Assembly (NCBI RefSeq): GCF_032884065.1
Contig: NW_027063379.1
Span: 434,001 to 498,000, forward strand
Origin: Artemia franciscana
Lineage: Eukaryota; Arthropoda; Branchiopoda; Anostraca; Artemiidae
DNA: 64,000 nt
Reading direction: 5' to 3'
Below the pieces are notes generated by a model that saw nothing but the letters and a program-made list of their open reading frames with translations, did not search any database and was not told where the DNA came from. Shown piece by piece: positions 47,692 through 57,850 of the stretch (positions are counted from its first letter, which is position 1; each line of letters begins with the position of its first letter). The translations under genes and the position numbers were made by a program.

Positions 47692-49128
47692 ATACTACTA
47701 CTACTACTACTAATAACTCACTGCAGCACCAAGCCGCCTGAGGCCAACACAGCTACGCACGCTCCTCCTCCAACCTAATCTATTTAAAGCCTCCCTCTTT
47801 ACACCCTCCCAGGAAGTTCCCATTTCCTTTAAATCCTTATTTATGACATCCTCCCAACCCAGACAAGGACGACCTGCTTTCCGTGTAGCCCCAGACGGTT
47901 GGCCAAAAAGGACAATCTTCGGTAATCTGTCATCCTTCATCCGTAGAACGTGGCCTAGCCATCTCAACCTTTCTTTCATTATAGCCCCAGAAAGCGGGAT
48001 TGAACCACACTTTTCGTACAACCTACTGTTTGAAATACGGTCAGTCAGCCGGGTACCCAGAACAATCCGTAGGCAATTTCTCTGGAAAACATCTAGTAAA
48101 TTTTCATCTGCTTTTCGGAGTGTCCATGCTTCAGAGCCATATTTGACCACTGTCATCACTGTAGCTTCCAATATTCTAATCTTGGTTTGTAGGCTTATCT
48201 TTCTATTCTTCCAAACTTTTTTTAACTGTAAAAAAACACCCTGAGCTTTAGCTATTCTACTTTTAACATCTTCACTGGTCCCACCATCTTTACTAATAAT
48301 ACTACTAAGGTAACTGAAGCTCCCAACCTGATCAATCTTTTCGTTACCTAAGGTCACCTGTTCATCTTCACTTATTCCTAACCTTAGTGACTTAGTCTTC
48401 TTAACATTAATTTTCAAGCCTATTTTAGCACCCTGAACTCGTAAAACCTCTAAAAATTCATTCATTTTGCTCACACTTTCATCTAATATGCTTAAATCAT
48501 CCGCATAATCTAAGTCCAGGAGCGTTCTTCCTCCCCATTTGATTCCATGGTCTCCAATTGCCTTTCTTGTGCTCCTTAAGACGAAGTCCACCAAAATGAT
48601 CCATATAAAGGGGGATAGAACACAACCCTGCTTAACTCCTGATTTAATACAAAACCAGTTGCTAACCTCATTTCCTACCTTAACCGCAGATAATTCCGAC
48701 ATTCACTCTTGTCACCTTTCTTATACAGTGGTTTAATTAAGGTTTTCCTAAAATCATTGGGTACTTCCCCTTTTTCAAAAATCATGTTCATAATCTTCAG
48801 TAGCTTATTCCTAACCTCAGAGCCACCATATTTAAGGAACTCATTAATCATACTATCAGCACCTGGGGCCTTATTATTTTTTAATCCTTCTAGTACTGTC
48901 GCTAATTCTTCCTCACTAAACAAATCTTCCTTCACATCCAAGGTATCACAAACTTTTTCATTTTCATCTATATCTTTTCCTGCAACTGTATCTCGGTTTA
49001 GCACATTCTCAAAATGTTCCACCCATCTTTCTTTAACTTTTTCCTTATCACTAATTGTGGCCCCATTTCTATCTTTAACTGGGACTAGTCCGGATCGGCT
49101 ACTCCCTTTCAATTTATTAACTTGCCAG
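47692..49128 (-). mobile_element. LINE fragment with TAC-repeat tail, inserted in R-C
   Basis: The plus strand begins with TAC repeats (47692-47711), the 3' tail of a minus-strand LINE. The coding part runs LVPVKDRNGATISDKEKVKE through KKGDKSECRNY (49100-48690), then jumps to the motif B region GVKQGCVLSPFIWIILVDF, the catalytic box DLDYADDLSIL (48510) and a C-terminus with WLGHVLRMKDDRLPKI and LRRLGAAVSY. About 100 residues of RT fingers and motif A are missing at 48690, an internal deletion that also shifts the frame. The 5' end is truncated. Comparison with 24640 shows R-C resuming at TATAGGTTATTATTGG, with TATA at both borders. Confidence 0.92.
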
Positions 49129-49689
49129 TATAGGTTATTATTGGGGAAATTATATGGTGTATTTGAATGCCAGAGAAGCACTGTCATTACAAATCCCAGA
49201 TGCCTCTCTAATAATACATAGTCACTTTAAACTATCGTATTATTTGTTAATTTTTAAGATTATAAAATCCTAAAAATGGACAGAATGCGATGTTAGTATG
49301 TAAAAAATTGTTTGGATTTAATATTATAAGTATACTATGGACGATGAGAAAGAAAATCTAATGAGTGGCTGAGAGTCAAAATTGTGCTTGTTAGTAAATA
49401 ATCAGACAGCTTTTGCCCTTCGCCACTAATTATTTATCTCGGTAGCCATTTGGAGCTATGTTAACTGTACTTGAAAGAACAAGCTCATTGCTCTTATTAG
49501 TATTAAATTCCTTTCCGTTAATATTTATATTTATTTAATACTTTTATTTCAAAATATAATCATCCGACTTTTCTTTTTAATATATGATATGAGTTATTAT
49601 TCAACAATTTTGGTTACATTATTTTAAACTTTAAATCTTTTAAATTTACCATACCTACTGTTTAATCTAATGCTAATGGAACATTTTAG

Positions 49690-49818
49690 ATGAACAAAAT
49701 TGAATCTGAGAAGCATTTATATACCAAAGTTCTAAAGTTTGTCAAATTTGAAGACGATTCTGAAATAATAAAGGAATTGGAGGCAAGAGCAAGGACCGAC
49801 TTAACAATGAAAATTAGA
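49690..49818 (+). other. Exon-like block in R-C, copy 3
   Basis: A 129-nt block follows ACATTTTAG and starts MNKIESEKHLYTKVLKFVKF, DDSEIIKELEARARTDLTM. The donor is altered (CTAATTAT), and the frame stays open to 49875, so this copy could be read as a 61-residue ORF. Confidence 0.55.
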
Positions 49819-49972
49819 CTAATTATCGACTTAAATAAATTGTCAATAACTAAAAGGCAAATGCTATTAAAATAGTACAATATTTGATAAATTAATTCAA
49901 AATAGTTCATAATATGTAAAAACACAGTATTACCATACCTACTGTTTAATCTATGCTAGTGATATATTTTAG

Positions 49973-50101
49973 ACGAACAAAATTGAATTTGAGAAAGGTT
50001 TATATACCAAAGTTCCAAAGTTTGTGAAATTTGAAAACGATTCTGAAATAATCAAGGAATTGGAGGCAATTGCAAGGACCAACGTAACAGTGAAAATTAG
50101 A
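49973..50101 (+). other. Exon-like block in R-C, copy 4
   Basis: This is a tandem copy 283 bp after the previous one, preceded by TATTTTAG, with ACG in place of ATG. It reads NKIEFEKGLYTKVPKFVKFE, NDSEIIKELEAIARTN. The donor is reduced to GTATTT. Confidence 0.5.
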
Positions 50102-50854
50102 GTATTTACTTAAACAAACTGTCAGTAACTCAATATTATTATTGTTAATAAATAAGTGCTTTTAAATGAGTACTGTATTTGATAAATTAATTCACAATAG
50201 TTCAAAATATATAAAAACACAGTTTTTAATTAATAGGTTTTATTTTTTATGCCAATCGATACACAATTAGTCATATGTGAAAAATTCGAAGAATGTAGTT
50301 GAAGATATAATTGACTGTAGAGAAACAAAGAAAATTAAGCAATATATCTAAATAAGTTAGTTCAATAAATTTAAATATGGTTAAAATATATATTATTATT
50401 ATTTATATTTATAAATAATTGACTTTGCCTAGTTTTTTAATGAAGTTAAAATGTAGATTAAATAATATTAATAAATGAAGGTACGACATTTATTGAAATA
50501 AGTTCCTTTGACAAGTTTCGAAGGATTATATTTTCTTTCTTTATATTAATTTACTTCTATGAATTAGTTTCTATTTGTGTAACGAGAGATCAGACAAAGA
50601 CAAGTAACAGACTTAATTGGAGATTTATAATTTTGGCAATATATTTGCACATTAGAATGGGGGGGGGGGGTTAATACAGTATTCGGGCAGAGTGAAATTA
50701 CAGAACATTTCATACTTGTTAATATGCACAGTAAATATACTTAATACATTAGGCATTCAAACCCCCTATATTTTTCTCACCCCCAACCCTATTTCCCAAG
50801 TTTGTTTATAACATGTGAAACGAAAAATCAATTCAAAAATCACAAAAGTTTCTT

Positions 50855-50980
50855 CTGTTCTACGTAAACTGCTGGAGTTATTAGTGATTAATGACGTAAA
50901 TAAGGCTTGTTCAGCTCCGGACAGTCAGTTAGAATTAAAGAAGGCTACAGTCGGGAAAACGTGCACTATAATCTTCTAAC
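50855..50980 (+). mobile_element. Short LINE RT fragment
   Basis: It matches 40808-40935 of the decayed LINE: KLLELLVINDVNKACSAPDS and the following residues. It is probably a truncated insertion at the edge of R-C copy B. Confidence 0.65.
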
Positions 50981-51959
50981 GATCAGAGATTTTATTCTTT
51001 TTTTAACGATCGTCTTACTGCAAAGTATTTTGAATTTCTATCTCTTGCTGTTACTCATCTGCAGACTATCAATGACAAAAAAATAAGAATAAAACCAACA
51101 CTCGCAGTAGTATTATGCAGCAACACCATGCATCATAGAAAATGGCCAAATTCAAGGGATCTTGAACTTGGGAAAATTCTGTAAGAGAAATTCAACCAGG
51201 GTCTTGGCGAATCGTGGAACAAAATCAATGTTTTATGTATTTAACGCATAACGTTCTTGAATTTATTGAAGTTTTCCTGAACTAATGTCGGGCTGCACGG
51301 AATTCAGAAGTTTGTACATATATTATTCAGTAAAAATATTTACAAACAGGGTTAATCAGGAAGCAAATTCCAAATCCCTTGGTTTATAATTGGTCTATAA
51401 CTGGCCCAAATCCCATGGTTTATAATTGCAAGTTCACTTGCAGGAGGCCCTTGTAGGCATTGAATTGGACTCTTATTTCCATTCATATTCATTACTTTGG
51501 CGGTAATCAGTTGATAAATATATTGCCAAATTTGTCAATATATTACTTCCCCCACCGTGAAATAGCCTGATAGAACTTCAACAGATTGACCTCAGCGTGA
51601 AAAAGCATGAGAGGTGAACTCTAATTCAGCATTGTGGTGACATGCATAAGAGAAAAAATTTTCAAGTAGTCAACCCGTAGTCGACCTGCGTGTGTTCCTC
51701 AGGGAGAACCTCCAACAGGTACGACTCTAGTTCGGCATTGTGGAGGGACATGCAAGCACGGAGAGGTGTAGCATAAATGGGAGACAGTAACAACGGCAAT
51801 CAAAGGGGTAAAATTAACCTTGACCGGGGTGTCCACTTAATTGGACAATCTGTCTTGACTTTTTTCTACAATTGGCCATGACTTTGACTTTTCCCACAAC
51901 TATTCCTTTTTTTTAATTTGAAAAGCAATTTTAAATCAATAAAAATATATGCTTTTAAA
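50981..51959. other. No gene seen
   Basis: Unassigned sequence. A phrase of the type CAAATCCCATGG/CTTGGTTTATAATTG is repeated near 51378 and 51408. I recognise no coding tract. Confidence 0.45.
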
Positions 51960-53045
51960 ACAGTAAAAAACTCTATCGTAAAGAGCAGGGTCTTGAGGAG
52001 GGAAGAGCCTCTTTAAAGCACGGAGTAATTTCTGTTCCACCATCTAGTCTATTCCTCCGTCAAAAATATAAACAATGAGAAAACGAAGTACTCCATCTAG
52101 CTTGAAATCGAGACGATTAAAGGTATAATGCAATTGACAAAAGATAAAGCAGGTATTAGACTCGCAAGTACAAGTAATCACTAATGAAGACCAAACATAA
52201 AAATATGTGAAAAGTCAGTATGGATTATTTTACCGAATTATTGGTACAATATTATAACAACAATATTTCTGGTGTTTCTCATTTCACTAGCAATAAAAGC
52301 ACTGCTAACGCTGAACTATGAAAAGTTCTTAAAACTACGAAAAACAAACTCAAAACATGAGATAATTAACGCACAAGAGATGCATCAATTAAACCCCACT
52401 GCTCCCGATGATATTTGAGCCATAAGAACCGGGATGATTTTGCGGTAAAAAGAGTTAAGAGGTTGTCTTTTGTATGTACCAATATCCAGTCTCTATTGTC
52501 AAAAAAAATTGCTAATGTATGGTTGATTGGCTATGAGGCAATGAATTGTGTTTGTTCATTTATGTTTGGCGCAGCCATACATCAATAATATAAAAGACGT
52601 GGCAGAAAAATACATTTAAAATCAAGCCTCTAATATTTACCAAATAGTTAGCTATTTTGTAGAACAGTGTTCTTGGATTCACCGCCACAACACTATAATT
52701 AGTAGTAAACTAACAATCCTTGAAATATAACTGATTATGTATTATTTTTAATTTTCTCATAAGGATTTTTACCTATTTTATGAGCTATTTTACATATTGA
52801 GAATGTGATTGTGCCAAGAAATTGTTATTACAGAAAGCGGGTATACTATGGCAACCAACCACCCATTATGGACAAAATCAAATAACGAGTAACATCTGTT
52901 GTCACACTTTATCAACCACCAAAGAAACCCCCCAAAACCAAACAACTGATATTTCCCATCCCACAATGACCAACGAAGAAGATAATCGTCCACATCGTTA
53001 ATCCCAGTCATAAAGAAGAAAGTTCCAACTATGATTACTTCAATA
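51960..53045 (+). mobile_element. Env-bearing retroelement fossil, 3' portion (copy IV)
   Basis: It starts with the same leader as the copies at 1915 and 31105, then the membrane-segment region (about 52190-52430) and part of the non-coding 3' region. The match to the other copies stops near 53045. Broken and old. Confidence 0.65.
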
Positions 53046-53700
53046 ATACCACCAATGTAGTCCTATTTCACCCAAACATTTTTCCACTTCCGGCACGGAT
53101 GCCTTCTAGCCGAGGCTAAATAGACCGTTGCTCTAGCGGTGACCCATTGCTCTAAGTACCTTCCAACACTATATTGCTCTTTCATATGGGATTTCATTAA
53201 GCCCATGTTCGCCGCTTAAAGCACGAATCCTTAAAGCCGTCAATGGTTAGACAGTTGCTCAAGTGATAATAGCCATCCGCTACACACATACCAACAATAT
53301 AGTCATTTTCATATGGGGTTCACATCTAGCCCATGCCCACTGTATAGCATTCAAGCTTCTCTCTCTCTCGCTTCGGAATACGGGGAGAGGGTGCCCGCTG
53401 TCTCCAATCACTTTCCACATAGTATCTATTCATTACTTTAGCTGAGACCATCACTCTTGGCCAATTTCATTTTTCACTATTTTTTCTTTTGGATAGTGAC
53501 CTCCTCATGTAAGGTTTGTGGATTATCGGCAGTGGTTCCGGTTGCAAATTTTATTTAATTAATCCATAAATACCAGACAGTCAAACATCCATCCCATTGA
53601 CCCTATGCTCATAACTTAAAGTATGGATACTGAAAGCCGTTGAATGATTAGACTATTTCTTAGGCGGTAATCAATCGCTAAGCATATACCAACAATACAG
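53046..53700. repeat. Degenerate tandem units ahead of the R2-like LINE
   Basis: A pattern recurs about three times (near 53125, 53250 and 53660): a word like GTTGCTCTAGCGGTGA, then CATACCAACAATATAGTC, a TCATATGGG word and TAGCCCATG. The units are about 110-130 bp where adjacent and poorly conserved. They could be 5' UTR of the LINE or an older repeat. Confidence 0.5.
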
Positions 53701-53730
53701 TCCTATTGGATAATAGGCAATCTTTCTCTA

Positions 53731-54435
53731 TTGGCAATCTTGGGAATCTTTGAGAATGTATACACAGTTAGAGCCTTGATCAAGGCAGCACGAGAAGAAA
53801 AGGGGTCAATTGCCATTTTGGCGATTGTCTTGGCAAAAGCATTTGATTCTGTGCAGCACACTAGTGTGCAGAGGGCTTTGAATTGTTTCGGTGCGAGTGA
53901 TCATTTATTTCGAATTGTTGAAGACCTTTACACGGATGTGAAGACTCGTCTGAGTGTTGGTCGCCAGCAGTTAGGTCATGTTATCAGGCGAAATGGTGTC
54001 AAGCAGCAGAAACCATTGAGTCCATTCCTGTTCAACCTGGTGATAAATGAGTTCCTTACCACCGTGAATCAAGACCCAACTGTTACTCAGGCCGTGGGAT
54101 ACCAATATGGTGGAGTAAAAGTTGCGGCTAAAAGGTTTGCAGATGATTTGCTGCTAATTGTGGAGACCCGTCATGGAGCTCAATTGTTAATGGATGGGTT
54201 GACCACTTTTTGTAGAAAACGGCACCTACGGATCAACCCTAGTAAATGTCAATCTTTGTGTATAGAACGGCAGGGAAAAGCCAAGAGCCATAAAGTATCA
54301 GGGAGCATTGTTAGCTGTTCTGAAGATGGAGAACAGGAGTCCTCGGTGGGGGAAGCCTCCGTGCGTGTTCCGGCCGTTAGTTTGACTGGGGCTGAGTTAT
54401 CTCGGGACCCAGATATGACCAAATGGAAGCTGTGA
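53731..54435 (+). pseudogene. R2-like reverse transcriptase domain
   Basis: Motif A reads AILAIVLAKAFDSVQHTSVQ, with Val where R2 elements have the first catalytic Asp (LDVAKAFDS). Motif B reads NGVKQQKPLSPFLFNLVINE, with QGDPLSP altered to QQKPLSP. The catalytic box RFADDLLLIVE is intact, followed by LRINPSKCQSL. After about 54290 the frame is lost. The two altered motifs make it catalytically dead. Confidence 0.9.
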
Positions 54436-55018
54436 AGTCAAGGAATCCGAGTTCACGTCCTCGCTGGCTAAGCTGACAAGGCCGCTTAAAAGGGGCACAG
54501 AAAATACGTCTGGCAAAGATAATGTTTAAACGCCAGTTTTATCACGTATCTGTGACGGACCTCAATATGAAACGAATAGAGCGGTATGATAGAGCCTTGC
54601 GCTCCTTCAGAAAGAAGGTCTTGCACCTTCCTAAGTCAAACACAACCAGTTTTCAGTAAACGAAAGCCAGGGACGGCGGCCTTAACCTGCCCTGTATCTT
54701 TGAAAGAGTAATGAAGTTCCTGGGGGGTCAGTTGCGCAAGCTTCAGACTTCGTTGCATGGATCATTGCACTGGCACAGACCCAGTTGATACAAAGATTGC
54801 AGCGCCGAAAAGAAAAATTTTAAGATCGCAATTGGCAGCAGGAATTCTCCCAGACCTGGCAGGCTCACGGGGCGGATAAAGCAAATCCTGTAGCCAACTT
54901 CTGACTTCCAGGCCAGACTAAATTTTTCAAGGGACGATTCTATAATTAGGCAGTTCAGTTGTGGACACAATTGTTCCCCACTAGACGCAATCAGTGAAAT
55001 ACTGACACCGCTCCAAAC

Positions 55019-55657
55019 ATGTGCAGGCACGGATGTCCCTCGCAAGAGACGATTCAACATGTGCTGCAATCATGCCCGTTCGTCCAAGGTGCACGAATCA
55101 AGCGCCATGATAAAGAGGTCAATTCTCTGACTGAGTATGTGCAGCGAAGTAAACTCAAATTCCTCAAAGAATCCTATTTGACAAATAGAACTCAACAGCT
55201 CAAGCCGGATTTGATAATTGTTAAGGAAGGGGTTGCCTATGTGGTGGACGTAACTGTGGCTTATGACCACCCTGAAGTTTTTAAAAAAGCTGCTGAAGAG
55301 AAAGTACGAAAGTACTGCGTACTCACTCCGGAAGACATTCCTGGGTTAGGAGAAATCAAAGCTGTGGAGGTAATCCCTGTTGTTCTTGGGGGACGAGGTG
55401 GCTGGAAAAGGGCCAATTCAAAACTCGACAAGGTGCTCAAATTAAGTCGTAGTTTTGCAAAGATTCACGTCATTCGGACAATTAAGGAATCAATCATTAT
55501 GTTGAGGCTGCATAGCAGTCTTCAGAGGCGAAACTCCCGATGCGGCAACACCAACAACGCACTGTCTCGCATTAGTAGTATGAATGGTATGAATGATAAT
55601 AGAATGAATGTTGGGCCTGCATCAAAAAATGCAGCGGGTGTGAACAGTGCTGCATGA
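55019..55657 (+). pseudogene. R2-like CCHC and restriction-like endonuclease domain
   Basis: CRHGCPSQETIQHVLQSC is the CCHC motif that follows the RT in R2-type proteins. It is followed by KRHD and the endonuclease core KPDLIIVKEGVAYVVDVTVA with PD and D residues, then KAAEEKVRKY (Lys of the nuclease core) and GGRGGWKR. In active elements this domain nicks the target site. The frame is open from 55019 to 55654 and includes a low-complexity Asn-rich tail. Confidence 0.92.
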
Positions 55658-55827
55658 TGTGGCTGACAACAATGCAGATGGTGTGAATGGTAGAGATTAG
55701 TGACCCTGGGCATCCCGAATACTTTGTTTATGAGTGATATCCTTTATTATATATTTTTGGGGGGATAAATCATTTTCTTTCTTAGCGTAGAAAAGCTTAA
55801 AAACCAGGCTTTGCTGCTTAAGTTCAG

Positions 55828-56530
55828 GTGGGAGATATGCTGAATATTCTTAGAGAAAAGGGATTAAATTTTGAAAATGTTAACCTTCATAAAGATGTAG
55901 AAACTCTTAAAGGTATAATAGCCTCTAGGACAAATGGTCACCATAATTTATTGAATAATGCAAATCTAATTATTGATCAGTTCCAGAAACTCTTGGAAAT
56001 AAAGAAAAAAATACTGATTTCTGAACTTGACCTTATTTTATCATCATAGAAGAATTTGAGTTTAATATTATTAATCCTGGTAAGAAAAGGGCCATTTTAC
56101 CTATAGTGGGGCAGATCAGTGAAGTTCTATTTGGTTTAAGTTCTACAAGCACTGTGGAAAAAATATCTGACAAATTAAAAGAATAGTAATGACCAAGAAA
56201 AGATTACTAAATTCATTTCTGTATCAGTGTCGGTAATCTCAGAATTAGAAATTTCTCTTAATAAATTGCGTAACGAAACTTTAGACCAAGTAAGCCAATC
56301 GTTTAAAACCTTCGAATCTGAATTGTCTGATAATGCTTTGAAAATAGATTCTTCTTTAGTTGTAAACTCTGCCCAAATACATAATGCAGTAGAGAAATTA
56401 ACTTCTAATATATTAAATAAATTACAAAGTTTTCGCTTTCACTTAGTTCTCATTCAGCAGTCAATGAGTGAACTTGTTTGACTGCATTGAAACTAACACA
56501 GCGAATGTTATGTAATGTTTTGACTCTGTG
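55828..56530 (+). mobile_element. Second F-like env fossil, left part
   Basis: This tract resembles the central part of F-like envelope proteins: a helical region, a basic cleavage-type stretch followed by a PIVGQISEVLFG segment typical of the fusion-peptide area, then a long heptad-like helical part (56227-56480). It differs from the multi-copy fossil elsewhere in the window. It is interrupted by the LINE that begins near 56530. Broken in a few places, and apparently younger than copies I and II. Confidence 0.7.
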
Positions 56531-56814
56531 AATACTCGTGATAGCATGAAATAACTTTAATTGATAATTGGATAAGAAGGAGTTTCTTGCTGTAATTTTT
56601 GGCCAGCGATTTCTGTTTTATGCAAGGTATTTTTGTAAATATCTTTTGGTGTAAGACGTTCCTTTTTAACGCATATGTTCATTGCACGCTAGGAACTAGC
56701 GTGGGTAAATATAGTTCATTTAAATTAGGCGAATAGTCTTATTTTCATGCTGTTACTACGGGAAAGAAAGGCAGCGGTAAACGTAACAGAACCGAAGCGG
56801 ACTTATCGGACCCT

Positions 56815-57594
56815 GTGATGAATTCGACAAATAATTCCGATGGTAGCGTTCTCACTGACTGTCAGAGAACTAATGCTGAAAATATTATTAAAATGCTGGA
56901 AATGGTCCAATCCATAAATACAAACATTGAGGCGCTCCAACATAATTTCTTGGAGTTAAAATCAGATATTAGTGCAGTGACTAATCGTGTTACAACGATT
57001 GAAAATAAAAATAATATGCTGGAGAATGAACTTGTATCAGTTAAATCGGAACTTCGGATTTTGAAAAATATTGTGGAGGGCAAAACGGACATTATTAATA
57101 AATGTAAAGAGGAAATAAATTCAGTAGTCAGCCAATCATTTGTGGAGGAAAATCGCAGTAATGAGTGCAATGTATTATTTTGGGGATTGAATGAAGTACC
57201 ATTCGAGGATGCTGATTCTTTGATTAAAGAAGTGATGGTAATAATATTATCATTAAATAGCGAAAATTTGCCGTCGTTTAGTATTATCCAGTGCTCTAAA
57301 AAGTTCGTTAAAATTAAAGTGGATAATACGCAAGTTCGATTTTCTCTTCTGAACAATGCGAAGAAACTTAAAGGGAAAAAGTTCAGCACTTATAATAATA
57401 TTTTTATTGGTGATGACATTACGCCTCGTGTGCGTATTGTACGCAAGGAACTCCTGGCCATCCGTAAATGTCTAGTGGATAAAGGAGTGGAATGCTGGGT
57501 ACCGCCTACCTTACCCCCTGTTATTTGTTTAAAAAAAGATAACACTGTAGCGAAAGTGCTTTGGTACAATGCAAAGAATCTGTTGATACTGTAA
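56815..57594 (+). CDS. LINE ORF1 protein (coiled coil, RNA-binding type)
   Basis: A complete 259-codon frame. Residues 20-100 are heptad-rich (for example MVQSINTNIEALQHNFLELK and TIENKNNMLENELVSVKSEL), a likely trimerising coiled coil. Then comes a folded domain with NECNVLFWGLNEV and, near the end, FIGDDITPRVRIVRKELLAI. This is the layout of L1/CR1-type ORF1 RNA chaperones without zinc knuckles, unlike the ORF1 at 37937-39169. ATG at 56818 is three bases after the first and could also serve. Confidence 0.85.
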   Translation: MMNSTNNSDGSVLTDCQRTNAENIIKMLEMVQSINTNIEALQHNFLELKSDISAVTNRVTTIENKNNMLENELVSVKSELRILKNIVEGKTDIINKCKEEINSVVSQSFVEENRSNECNVLFWGLNEVPFEDADSLIKEVMVIILSLNSENLPSFSIIQCSKKFVKIKVDNTQVRFSLLNNAKKLKGKKFSTYNNIFIGDDITPRVRIVRKELLAIRKCLVDKGVECWVPPTLPPVICLKKDNTVAKVLWYNAKNLLIL

Positions 57595-57850
57595 CTTGTG
57601 TATTTTGGTGATCAAGTCTTATTGAAGTCTTGTTAAGTTAGTTTTTAAATATTCTTACGATATTGTGATGTGTGCTTATTATTAAGTTGTGAGCCGTTGT
57701 GTTAGAAGCTTGAGCTTTATATGAACGGGGTACAGGCAATATTTTAATGGCCTGTTATTTTTCTTATTTGTGTTATTATATGGATCATTTTTGTTTTTCT
57801 TTTTTGTGTCTGTTTGTTATGTTTATTGAAACCATGTACCGAGATTTATT

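Larger units (their letters stand above)
47150..50850. repeat. Dispersed repeat R-C, copy B
   Basis: It matches 24092-27520, interrupted by a LINE at 47692-49128. It contains a G run at 50659-50668 and ends with the C-rich block near 50765. It also carries two exon-like blocks in tandem (49690 and 49973). Confidence 0.85.
53700..55820 (+). mobile_element. R2-clade LINE, 5'-truncated
   Basis: It has the two hallmarks of the R2 group: an RT followed by CCHC plus a restriction-like endonuclease at the C-terminus. There is no APE domain. The 3' UTR runs from 55658 to about 55820. No 28S rDNA sequence is seen at either border, so this is not an rDNA insertion. It is probably a relative of R2 with other targets, or a stray copy. 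Confidence 0.88.

Noticed and set aside
47692-47711. TAC repeats as an independent microsatellite or coding repeat
   Set aside because: They are the 3' tail of a LINE, as at 61264-61285, where they end the element on the other strand.
47843-49221. Plus-strand open stretches of 133 and 170 codons
   Set aside because: Antisense shadows of the minus-strand LINE; the Ser-rich content is the complement of its coding sequence.
56862-57389. Minus-strand 175-codon open stretch
   Set aside because: Antisense of LINE ORF1; no family resemblance.
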